Origin: Beijerinckiaceae bacterium
Lineage (GTDB): Bacteria > Pseudomonadota > Alphaproteobacteria > Rhizobiales > Beijerinckiaceae
DNA: 37,409 nucleotides
Assembly (NCBI GenBank): GCA_947474545.1
Contig: CANJJI010000027.1
Location: forward strand, 1 to 37,409
Reading direction: 5' to 3'
The translations under genes were made by a program, and so were the position numbers. Under the pieces are notes generated by a model. It was not told where the DNA came from. It did not search any database and saw only the letters and a program-made list of their open reading frames with translations. Positions 27,733-35,436 of this stretch are shown here, piece after piece. Numbering within the stretch: the first letter of the stretch is position 1; each line of letters begins with the position of its first letter.

Positions 27733-29364
27733 TCACTCGAGCCTGCCAACTGCGCTTTCGACCGCTTCCACAATCGCATTGGAGCGGACAAGATCCAGTG
27801 CCTGCTGCATTTCAATTCCGTACCAGCGATCGCCCGACAGCGCCGGCTCAATGACTTTCCGCACAGCCTCAAGCGCCGCGCGCGAACCACTGCCTAGGGG
27901 ATGATCCTTTGCCAAATCCGCAACCAAAGACAGCGCCTGGGTGGTCATGAGAATTTCGCCAGCGACAATCGCCTCGGTATTGGCGACAATTGTGCGCGCC
28001 TTGCGTCCGCACCATGTGGAATTGGACACGTGATCTTCGGCATTCGACTTGCCGGGGATTGAATCAACGGAGCCCGGCATGGACAAAGTGCGATTTTCCA
28101 TCACCAGCGCCGACATTGAACATTGCACGGTGGCAAAGCCCGTGTTGAGTCCACGCTTGCCCGCCAGTAGGTTGCGCGGCAGGCCATAGCTCATAGTCGG
28201 GTCAATCAGGCGCGCAAGACGGCGCTCGCTGATGGAGCCGAGATCGGCCATCGACATGCCCAAGAGATCCATGGCCTGCGCGACATATTGGCCATGAAAA
28301 TGGCCACCTGAAATGATTTCGTAGCCGCCACGGCCGTTGTCGAACACAAGCGGATTGTCCGTTGCCGAGTTGATTTCAGTGCCGATGATCTTGTTGATAT
28401 ATTCCAACGCATCCCGCACGGGGCCGTGGACCTGCGGACCGCAACGCAGGGAATAGACATCCTGCACACGCGGCGGCGCCGGCGTTCCCGGCGCACGCGC
28501 TTCGTCAGGGTATACGGTCTGCCGCGCGGCTTCCGAACAACGTTTGGAATCGCCAATGAGCCGCAACAGATTGCGTGCGCTGGCCGCCTGGCCGGGATGC
28601 GGACGCGCTGCGTGAACACGATCCTGAAACGCCGCCAGTTCGCCACGCAGGCATTCGAGCGTCAATGCCAGTGCAATGTCCGAATGTTTCAGAATACGTT
28701 TTGCATCCTCCTGAGCGAGGACGCCGAGAGCCAGCGAGACCGTGGAACCATTGATCAGGCAGGACGCATCTTTTGCGCCAAGATCAAAAGTAGCTGACAG
28801 ACCGGCTTTGACCAGCGCGTCGCGCGCGGGCATGCGTTTACCTTTGTAAAACATCTCGGCTTCTGCAAATCCGCAGATTGCGCCGGACATATGCGCCAAA
28901 GGCGCGAGATCGCCGGAAGCTCCAACAGAACCTTTTTGTGGAATGACGGGGTGAAGACCGGCGTTCAGGCAATCAAGCAGACGGTCCACGAGCTCGACGC
29001 GGGGTCCGGAATAGTTCGACGCGAACGCGTTGGCGCGCAACAACATCGTGGCGCGCGTTACGTCCTCATCGAAAGGCTCGCCAACGCCTGTCGCGTGAGC
29101 ATAGACAGTTTTGGTCTGGTATTCGACCATGTCCTTCATCAGCACGCGCTGATCCTTGAACAGGCCAACCCCCGTGTTAAACGAATACATGAGCGGCGCT
29201 TCATCGTTCATGAAATTTGTATCAAGCCATTGCCGTGTCGCCACAAGTTTCGCGCGTGCGCCTTCGCTCAGCGCCGCTTTCTCATAGCGGCCAGCCGCGC
29301 TGCGGCGAGAAACGCTCATGACCTTGGCGGCCTTAAGGGTGCGGCCATCGAGTTTCACGGTCAT
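27733..29364 (-). CDS. MIO-type aromatic/histidine ammonia-lyase family protein
   Basis: This 543-residue HAL/PAL-family enzyme self-assembles the MIO cofactor from Ala149-Ser150-Gly151 (GSVGASGDLAPLAHMSG). Other catalytic positions are present: Tyr60 (MYSFNTGVG, where HutH reads YGxNTGFG), His90 (YAHATGVGEP), the Asn in LINGS, QDVYSLRC, and Glu in AEDHVSNSTW. The Glu is typical of histidine lyases and differs from the Gln of phenylalanine lyases. SGGHFHGQY replaces the usual SGGNFH. There is no hutU, hutI, hutG or hutC nearby; instead it overlaps the allantoate hydrolase gene by four bases. The substrate may therefore not be histidine. The enzyme class is secure, its role is not. Confidence 0.9.
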   Translation of the reverse strand: MTVKLDGRTLKAAKVMSVSRRSAAGRYEKAALSEGARAKLVATRQWLDTNFMNDEAPLMYSFNTGVGLFKDQRVLMKDMVEYQTKTVYAHATGVGEPFDEDVTRATMLLRANAFASNYSGPRVELVDRLLDCLNAGLHPVIPQKGSVGASGDLAPLAHMSGAICGFAEAEMFYKGKRMPARDALVKAGLSATFDLGAKDASCLINGSTVSLALGVLAQEDAKRILKHSDIALALTLECLRGELAAFQDRVHAARPHPGQAASARNLLRLIGDSKRCSEAARQTVYPDEARAPGTPAPPRVQDVYSLRCGPQVHGPVRDALEYINKIIGTEINSATDNPLVFDNGRGGYEIISGGHFHGQYVAQAMDLLGMSMADLGSISERRLARLIDPTMSYGLPRNLLAGKRGLNTGFATVQCSMSALVMENRTLSMPGSVDSIPGKSNAEDHVSNSTWCGRKARTIVANTEAIVAGEILMTTQALSLVADLAKDHPLGSGSRAALEAVRKVIEPALSGDRWYGIEMQQALDLVRSNAIVEAVESAVGRLE

Positions 29365-30614
29365 GCAAAAGCTCCAGAGTCCAGGAGGAGGTCGAATAGA
29401 ACCCGCGCCGCCGCGCCCATATCGGCAGGGCTCGCGTATTCAGCGGGGTTATGACTTACGCCGCCGCGGCAACGAACAAAAATCATGCCAACAGGAATGC
29501 GCCCGCGAAACGACATGCCGTCATGACCGGCGCCGCTGCCGAGCATAAAGGGCTCGCGGCCATTTTGCGCGAAGGCGCGGCTCATTGCGCCGACTATGGC
29601 TGCGTCGCATATTGTGGCTGGCATGTCATAAGACGCGGTGAACTGCGCAGACACCCTTCGGGCCATCGCGATTTTCGCGAGGTCAGCTTCGATATCGGTA
29701 ACGGCGCGGTTGCGGGCCACGTCCGATGAGCTTCGTACATCCAGCGAGAACTTTACCAGTCCCGGCACGATATTGACAGCACCATTTGGTATTTCGACAC
29801 GCCCAACTGTTGCAACGACATCAGCATCGCGGCGCGCGCGCGCTTCAATCGCGAGGATCATTTCCGCTGCTGCCGTCATCGCATCGCGACGCATGGACAT
29901 GGGCAAAGTACCGGAATGACCGGCCTCCCCTTTCACGACCACTTCGCCGCGCGTCGCGCCATTGATCGCAGTCACGATACCCAGCGGCAGGTTGCGTGCT
30001 TCCAGCATCGGCCCCTGTTCGATATGCACTTCTAGATAAGCGAGTGTGTTAACAAGGTTGCAGGCTGCATCCTCGATTTTCGATGGATCCGCGCCAAAGT
30101 CCCGCAAGGCTTGCCTGCGCGAGACACCATCGGCGTCCGTGTCATCGAGACATGATGCCTCGAATACGCCTGCAATAGCGCGCGAACCACTCAAGGTCGA
30201 CGCAAAGCGAACGCCTTCTTCGTCGGAGAAAGCGATTACCTCAATGGCGAATGGCAGCCGTTTGCCCTGCTGGTTGAGTTCGTCAACGACCGCGATGCCC
30301 GTGATGACACCGAGATTGCCGTCAAAACGCCCGGCGTTTCGCACGGTATCGATGTGCGAAGCGATAATAACCTTGGCCGCACCGGGCTTTTGCGCTTCAT
30401 ATCGGCCAATGACATTTCCCGCTGCATCGAGCCGTACCTGCATACCCGCTTCCTGCATCCACTCGACTACGAGTGAAGCAGCCTTTTTATGGGATGGGGA
30501 CAGGGTCAACCGGGTAAGGCATGCGGGATCATCGCTCAGGCGCGCAAGTTCATCGATGCGGACTGCCAGAGCGTTTCCATCAATTGCCGATATACGTTCG
30601 ATGGTGGTGCTCAT
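29361..30614 (-). CDS. allC: M20-family amidohydrolase, allantoate amidohydrolase-like
   Basis: This 417-residue dinuclear-metal hydrolase belongs to the AllC/HyuC/beta-ureidopropionase group. Metal ligands visible are His87 (IASHIDTV), Asp98 (GRFDGNLGV), Glu132-Glu133 (FSDEEGVRF), and His197 (YLEVHIEQGP), with a later His in VSHNPAEY. RGEVVVKGEAGHSGTLPM is the dimerisation-lid segment with its substrate His. The family also includes N-carbamoyl-L-amino-acid hydrolases, so the allantoate assignment rests mainly on being coupled to puuE-uraD. Both ends overlap neighbours by four bases. The product would be ureidoglycine or ureidoglycolate with release of ammonia and CO2. Confidence 0.85.
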   Translation of the reverse strand: MSTTIERISAIDGNALAVRIDELARLSDDPACLTRLTLSPSHKKAASLVVEWMQEAGMQVRLDAAGNVIGRYEAQKPGAAKVIIASHIDTVRNAGRFDGNLGVITGIAVVDELNQQGKRLPFAIEVIAFSDEEGVRFASTLSGSRAIAGVFEASCLDDTDADGVSRRQALRDFGADPSKIEDAACNLVNTLAYLEVHIEQGPMLEARNLPLGIVTAINGATRGEVVVKGEAGHSGTLPMSMRRDAMTAAAEMILAIEARARRDADVVATVGRVEIPNGAVNIVPGLVKFSLDVRSSSDVARNRAVTDIEADLAKIAMARRVSAQFTASYDMPATICDAAIVGAMSRAFAQNGREPFMLGSGAGHDGMSFRGRIPVGMIFVRCRGGVSHNPAEYASPADMGAAARVLFDLLLDSGAFA

Positions 30615-32029
30615 ACCGGCAACCTGTCGGTTAAACGCAACAGGGCGATCCGGTCGATCTGGGTGACGGCCTCTGCGAACTCACTCTCGGCATCATGCGC
30701 CACGCGGCGCTCGAAATTTGCGAGTATCTGCTCTTTCGTTGCGCCCTTCACTGCCATGATAAATGGAAATCCGAAACGGGATTTGTACGTGTTATTCAAG
30801 TCTGTAAAGCGCTTGAGCTCATCGGGCGTCAGGCGATCTAGGCCCGCAGAACCCTGCTCTTTCGTGGAATCTGCTGTGAGGACTTTTGCCAATGCGAGAC
30901 GGCCCGCAAGGTCAGGATGCGCGTTGATAAGGCCAAGTTTTTCTTCACGTGACATCGCGCGCATGACGGTCACAAGAGCTTCATGCATACCAGTCGAACT
31001 ATCGTTGGCAGCGCTGAAGCCCTTAGCATAAGCGCGATCTGCGATCTGCGGCGTATGCTCGAAGATATCTCCGAAAACCTCCACGAATAACGCACGCGAC
31101 ATGCGGCTTGGTACGTAGCCGCCCTTGGGAGGATGATGTTTGATCCAGTGGCGCGCAATATCGAGACGCCGCGCAATCCATACGTTTTCATGCGCCTTGA
31201 CGTAATCGAGAAAGCGGGCGAGCGCGGCGGCGCGGCCAGGACGTCCTGCAAGCCTGCAATGCAGACCAATCGACAACATCTTTGGCGCATGCGCACCTTC
31301 GGCATAGAGAACGTCGAAGGAATCTTTCAGATAATCGAAAAAACCGCCGCCCGTGTGATACCCTTGCCCGGTGGCCAAGCGCATATCATTGGCATCCAGA
31401 GAATACGGAACGATGACTTGCGGACCTTTGGCGCTATAGACCCAATAAGGTAAATCGTCGGCATAGGAGTCAGCGTTGTAAAGGAAGCCGCCCTCTTCCT
31501 GCACAAGCCGCACCGAATTTTCCGACGTGCGGCCCTGATAAAATCCAAGCGGACGCTCACCTGTAACCTCGGCGTGAATGCGAATGGCCTCGGCAATATG
31601 CTGACGTTCTGTGGCTTCGCCGATATCCTTGTAGTCTATCCATTTGAGGCCGTGGCTGGCAATTTCCCAGCCCGCTTCTTTCATGCCAGCGACAGTTTCG
31701 GAATTTTTTTCGATTGCAGTCGCCACCGCAAATACGGTCACGGGCATATTGCGTTCTGTGAACATGCGGTGCAGCCGCCAGAAGCCAGCACGCGAACCGT
31801 ATTCGTATATCGATTCCATGTTCATGTGGCGCTGACCAGGCCAGGGCGCAGCGCCTGCGATCTCGGACAGGAAGGCTTCGGATGCGGCATCGCCATGCAG
31901 AATGTTGTTTTCGCCGCCTTCTTCGTAATTAATGACAAATTGAACGGCGACGCGCGCATTTGCCGGCCAGCGCGGATTCGGCGGGTTGCGGCCATAGCCC
32001 AGAAGATCTCGGGGATAGGTCACGATCAT
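30611..32029 (-). CDS. puuE/uraD: Bifunctional allantoinase PuuE / OHCU decarboxylase UraD
   Basis: This is a fusion of two consecutive-pathway enzymes in 472 residues. Residues about 1-300 are the PuuE metal-independent allantoinase (polysaccharide-deacetylase fold): [54 protein letters not shown], and [12 protein letters not shown]. Residues about 310-470 are 2-oxo-4-hydroxy-4-carboxy-5-ureidoimidazoline decarboxylase, with the catalytic His371 (NAHPDLAG), Glu391 (KEQGSAGL) and RFGFPFI. I start at ATG 32029, which overlaps the uraH stop as ATGA; the frame is open nine codons further. The fusion channels OHCU to S-allantoin to allantoate. Confidence 0.95.
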   Translation of the reverse strand: MIVTYPRDLLGYGRNPPNPRWPANARVAVQFVINYEEGGENNILHGDAASEAFLSEIAGAAPWPGQRHMNMESIYEYGSRAGFWRLHRMFTERNMPVTVFAVATAIEKNSETVAGMKEAGWEIASHGLKWIDYKDIGEATERQHIAEAIRIHAEVTGERPLGFYQGRTSENSVRLVQEEGGFLYNADSYADDLPYWVYSAKGPQVIVPYSLDANDMRLATGQGYHTGGGFFDYLKDSFDVLYAEGAHAPKMLSIGLHCRLAGRPGRAAALARFLDYVKAHENVWIARRLDIARHWIKHHPPKGGYVPSRMSRALFVEVFGDIFEHTPQIADRAYAKGFSAANDSSTGMHEALVTVMRAMSREEKLGLINAHPDLAGRLALAKVLTADSTKEQGSAGLDRLTPDELKRFTDLNNTYKSRFGFPFIMAVKGATKEQILANFERRVAHDAESEFAEAVTQIDRIALLRLTDRLPV

Positions 32030-32382
32030 GACCCCCGGTATGTGGAATAACTCCACGGCGAAACCAGAAGGGGCACATGATAATGTGCGGATGAATCAGC
32101 AATCGTGAAGCGCAGCGGCACGATATCGAGGAAGGGTGGCGAACCCTGGGCCGTATTCATCCGCGTAAAATATTCGGCAACATAAAACCGCAGTTCATAC
32201 GTTCCCGCCACCATCGCTTCACCTTCAAGCAAAGGCGAATCGATGCGGCCATCGTCATTAGTTTTGATGATTTTCAAGGCCCTGCTCGAACCGTCACCGG
32301 CAATGCCAATCAATTCGATGGCCATACCGCGTGCGGGCGCACCGGATACTGTATCGAGAACATGCGTTGTTAAACGGCCCAT
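32026..32382 (-). CDS. uraH: 5-hydroxyisourate hydrolase (transthyretin-like)
   Basis: This 118-residue enzyme hydrolyses 5-hydroxyisourate, the product of PuuD, to OHCU. Catalytic residues His7 (LTTHVLDT), Arg46 (DDGRID) and His102 (HYHVPLL) are present. The C-terminal YRGS signature that separates HIU hydrolases from transthyretin is intact. Start ATG 32382 gives the standard [12 protein letters not shown]-terminus, although the ribosome site is weak; an upstream GTG at 32415 adds 11 non-family residues. It is the first gene of the coupled minus-strand operon and is divergent from the TauE/SafE gene. Confidence 0.96.
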   Translation of the reverse strand: MGRLTTHVLDTVSGAPARGMAIELIGIAGDGSSRALKIIKTNDDGRIDSPLLEGEAMVAGTYELRFYVAEYFTRMNTAQGSPPFLDIVPLRFTIADSSAHYHVPLLVSPWSYSTYRGS

Positions 32383-32466
32383 ATTTCGCCCGGGATTTTC
32401 GCAGATTTGCAACACGATTGATCATAGCGAGAGAAAAAGAGATTATTATCAAAGAATATTTGAAAA

Positions 32467-32479
32467 AGATCGTCGATCT
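32467..32479. promoter_or_regulatory. Perfect palindrome in the uraH-tauE divergent region
   Basis: AGATCG, T, CGATCT, in the 160-base space between the divergent uraH and TauE/SafE starts. The surrounding DNA is AT-rich. A TATGAT-like -10 for uraH lies nearby on the minus strand (plus-strand ATCATA about 32421-32426), without a clear -35. The palindrome could be the operator of a purine-pathway regulator; it is short enough to be chance. Confidence 0.35.
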
Positions 32480-32542
32480 GCCCACGGATTGTCCCGTAAC
32501 CAGGAATTCAAAACTACAGTCTGATATGAATCTTGGAAGGAT

Positions 32543-33304
32543 ATGGGTTCCGCCAATATGCCGTTCGAAAATTCCACTCTGGTATGGATTACTTTCACCT
32601 TCGTGTTGGCGGGCACGGTGAAGGGCGTCATCGGCATGGGTCTTCCGCTCATCGCCATGGGTCTTCTGACTGCTGTCATTGGGCTACATCCTGCGATGGC
32701 GCTGATGCTGGCCCCCGCATTTATCACCAATGTCTGGCAAGCCCTTGCAGGCGGGCAGGCGATGTCTGTCCTTAAGCGAATCTGGCCATTTCTGATCGCT
32801 TCGACCTTGTCGATCTGGCCCGGCGCAATGGCGTTGACGCGCGTGGATGTGAGGTTGCTATCAGGCTTGTTGGGATTGCTGCTCGCACTCTACGGCATGA
32901 TGGGACTGCTGCGTCCGCCGTTCAAATTTGCGCAAGACCGGGAGACGATCACGGGCATCGCATCGGGTCTGGCAAATGGCGTACTGGCGGGCATGACCGG
33001 CTCTTTCTCCATTCCCGGCGTTCCCTGGCTGCAAGCGCTTGGCCTGACGCGCGATCAGCTCATTCAGGGCATGGGTATGCTGTTCTCGCTCTCCAGCCTC
33101 TGCCTCGCCTTAGCGCTGAACAACCAGAATCTGCTCAACACGGAAATGGGGCTGCTCTCGGCAGCCTCTGTCATTCCCGCCCTGGCCGGGATGCTGCTGG
33201 GCCAGACCATCCGCAAACGCTTGTCCGAACCTCAATTCAGGCTGGTATTCTTCTGGTCGCTGATTACACTGGGATTATACATCGTCGTGCGGGTGGCCTT
33301 CTGA
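32543..33304 (+). CDS. TauE/SafE-family membrane permease
   Basis: This 253-residue predicted sulfite/organic-anion exporter-type permease has about eight helices. The N-terminal segment FVLAGTVKGVIGMGLPLIAMGLL and the mid-segment ANGVLAGMTGSFSIPGVPWLQALGL are the paired TauE repeats. ATG 32543 has GGAAGG only two bases upstream; ATG 32558 is a possible alternative with a better spacing. Substrates of the family include sulfite, sulfoacetate and 2-carboxylates, so the purine-region context does not settle it. It is convergent with the NMT1-like receptor. Confidence 0.88.
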   Translation: MGSANMPFENSTLVWITFTFVLAGTVKGVIGMGLPLIAMGLLTAVIGLHPAMALMLAPAFITNVWQALAGGQAMSVLKRIWPFLIASTLSIWPGAMALTRVDVRLLSGLLGLLLALYGMMGLLRPPFKFAQDRETITGIASGLANGVLAGMTGSFSIPGVPWLQALGLTRDQLIQGMGMLFSLSSLCLALALNNQNLLNTEMGLLSAASVIPALAGMLLGQTIRKRLSEPQFRLVFFWSLITLGLYIVVRVAF

Positions 33305-33313
33305 TCACTACGC

Positions 33314-34342
33314 TCACCGCGCTGGTTTATAGGCCCCCATCTGCTTGACCGCTGATTCTGTGAAACTCGTATCAACTGCGTCTTCGACGCTGGTTTCTCC
33401 CTTGATCAGGCCACTGTTGCGAAAGAACTCAAGGTCCTCGCGCAGCGACGCCAGATTAAGCGCGCCATCGGGATCGCAATCGGCGGCCACCATTGTCCGG
33501 TAGAGGTCGTTATTGCGGATGGGTATGAACTCGCTGAGGATCGCCACGACTTCCTCACCGCGCGCGCCGGCAAACCGGCCGTTGACGACGCCATCATTAT
33601 AAAAACGGGCAGCCTTCAGATAGGCGCGCATATAGCCATGCGCCGCCGCGTTCTTTTTGGCGATGAATTGGCTGGAGAAGAGCACCACCGCCAGTTGATG
33701 ATTCGGGAATATCTCATCATCTCCCATCACGCGGACGGCTGCGCCGCTGGCAATCACTTGCGAGGCCGAAGGCTCTGCTGTGAAAGCGGCGTCGATGGCA
33801 TTATTCATCAACGCGACCGCCTGTTGCGGAAAACCCATATAGACCTGCTCGACATCGGTTATTTTCAATCCGCCCATCTGCAGCGCCTTGAACAGATTTG
33901 TCGAAGCGGAGGTGCCGGGCGCTGCTGTGGAAATTTTCAAACCCTTCAGGTCTGCGAGCGTCTTGAAACGTCCCGAATCCACAAGCTGCTTTCGCACCAG
34001 CAAAGGTTGAATACCGCGCCCCGGCGAGGCTGAATTCTTGCTCGCCACTATCTTCAGGCCGATGCCGCGTCCCACCGCATTGAAGAGGCCTGCGGAGACG
34101 CCGCCCGATCCCGCATCCAGATCTCCGGACGCCAGCGGTGCGATCATCCGTGCAGCTGAATCCAGCGGCACGAACTTCACATCAAGGTTCTCTTCAGTGA
34201 AAAAACCCTTCTTGCGGGCGATATATACGATGACATCAGAGGCCGAACTCGGCACGCCGATAGTCACCGGGACAGGTTCAGCGCTGACGGGAACCGTCAA
34301 CAGGATGGAAAACAGCAACAAATAGCTGGAGCACCTTTTCAT
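33314..34342 (-). CDS. NMT1/SsuA-like ABC transporter substrate-binding protein
   Basis: This 342-residue periplasmic receptor has a signal peptide ending at VSAEP (about residue 22). The mature start is VTIGVPSSASDVIVYIARKKGFF, typical of the NMT1/THI5/SsuA/TauA group that binds pyrimidine precursors, sulfonates or nitrate. Internal blocks are LASGDLDAGSGGVSAGLFNA, LADLKGLKISTAAPGTSAS, and VALMNNAIDAAFTAEPSA. GGGGGAGGAAG precedes ATG 34342. No cognate ATPase or permease gene is adjacent, so it is an orphan receptor here. It lies between TauE/SafE and the LysR gene. The ligand could be a purine-derived ureide, but nothing in the sequence proves it. Confidence 0.9.
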   Translation of the reverse strand: MKRCSSYLLLFSILLTVPVSAEPVPVTIGVPSSASDVIVYIARKKGFFTEENLDVKFVPLDSAARMIAPLASGDLDAGSGGVSAGLFNAVGRGIGLKIVASKNSASPGRGIQPLLVRKQLVDSGRFKTLADLKGLKISTAAPGTSASTNLFKALQMGGLKITDVEQVYMGFPQQAVALMNNAIDAAFTAEPSASQVIASGAAVRVMGDDEIFPNHQLAVVLFSSQFIAKKNAAAHGYMRAYLKAARFYNDGVVNGRFAGARGEEVVAILSEFIPIRNNDLYRTMVAADCDPDGALNLASLREDLEFFRNSGLIKGETSVEDAVDTSFTESAVKQMGAYKPAR

Positions 34343-34375
34343 GACTTCCTCCCCCTTTGGATTCCTATGCGCTCG

Positions 34376-35293
34376 TCACTTCAAACCCTTCATTCGCGTG
34401 GCAATATGCGCCCGCATGTCCGGGACCAGCATATCAGCAAAGGCGCGCACCTTGGCCGGCACATTCTGGCGATAGGGATAGAGCACCCCGAGCGTCACGG
34501 GAACTGGTGGATAATCGGGTAGCACACGCACAAGCTCGCCCGATTTCAGATATTCGGCCACTTCAAAAGTCGGTTTGAGCATGATGCCCAGGCCCGCCAC
34601 AGCCCAGTCTGTAATGACGTCGCTGTCATCCGCGTCAATAGAGCCGTCCACCGGCAATTGACGCGCTTGCCCGTCCTCGATGAGTGACCAGCGCGCCTGT
34701 GAGCTGCCGGGGAAGCGCAGCAACAGGCATTCATGATCGAACAGATCGTCCGGCTTTTTCGGCGCGCCTCTGCGGGCAATATAGGCGGGCGCTGCAACGA
34801 GGGAGCGTTCGATATCGCTGATCTTGCGCATGATTAGAGCAGAATCCTCCATAACCGCCATGCGAAGAGCCATATCGACCGATTCCATGAGAATATCGAT
34901 CAGATAATCGGACAGACGAAGCCGCACATCAATGCGAGGAAACTCTGCGCGAAAACGCGCAATCATCGGCGTGACGACGCGGCGGCCGATACCCAAAGGC
35001 GCGGTAATCTTCAGCGAACCGCGCGGCGAAGCGCCCATTTCGGCGATGCTGGTTTCCGCGCGCTCGACCGCCTCACGGATTTCAAGGCAGCGCTCATAAA
35101 ATATGCGGCCTTGCTCGGTAAGCTGCATTTTGCGGGTCGTGCGGTGAAACAGCCTGCAGCCCAGATGTTGTTCCAACATCTTGATGCGGTGGCTGACGAC
35201 AGCCGCCGACAGCCCGGTTGCCCGTCCGGCCGATGAAAACGAGCCAAATTCAACGGAGCGGACGAAGACCGTTATATTCTCCAGCGTAGCCAT
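34376..35293 (-). CDS. LysR-family transcriptional regulator
   Basis: This 305-residue LTTR has an N-terminal winged helix-turn-helix at about 1-60 (FGSFSSAGRATGLSAAVVSHRIKMLEQHLG) and an effector-binding domain at about 90-295. It resembles the LysR group with SLKITAPLGIGRRVVTPMIARF and GLGIMLKPTFEVAEYL. It is divergent from puuD, the usual arrangement for an LTTR controlling its neighbour and itself, so urate or a breakdown product could be the effector. A TATAAT ends seven bases before its ATG and there is no Shine-Dalgarno site, so the message may be leaderless. Confidence 0.93.
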   Translation of the reverse strand: MATLENITVFVRSVEFGSFSSAGRATGLSAAVVSHRIKMLEQHLGCRLFHRTTRKMQLTEQGRIFYERCLEIREAVERAETSIAEMGASPRGSLKITAPLGIGRRVVTPMIARFRAEFPRIDVRLRLSDYLIDILMESVDMALRMAVMEDSALIMRKISDIERSLVAAPAYIARRGAPKKPDDLFDHECLLLRFPGSSQARWSLIEDGQARQLPVDGSIDADDSDVITDWAVAGLGIMLKPTFEVAEYLKSGELVRVLPDYPPVPVTLGVLYPYRQNVPAKVRAFADMLVPDMRAHIATRMKGLK

Positions 35294-35300
35294 AGCTCAT

Positions 35301-35325
35301 ATTATACAGTTTGATTTGAAAATCA
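35301..35325. promoter_or_regulatory. lysR promoter and candidate LysR-type binding dyad
   Basis: TATAAT on the minus strand at 35301-35306 is seven bases from the lysR ATG. Immediately upstream lies the AT-rich perfect dyad TGATT-TGAA-AATCA (35312-35325), which covers the lysR -35/spacer region. It is about 50 bases from a TTATGT -10-like hexamer (35362-35367) for puuD. The layout fits autorepression of lysR and activation of puuD. The rest of the 143-base gap shows no other gene. Confidence 0.5.
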
Positions 35326-35436
35326 TTACGACTTTCGCGCCGTATCGCCTGCGGGGGCGGTTTATGTAAGGTTCCGGATGGATATTGGCGCGGCAGATGC
35401 ATCTGTTGCCCGGATGGCGGCTCAAGGGGACTGGCG

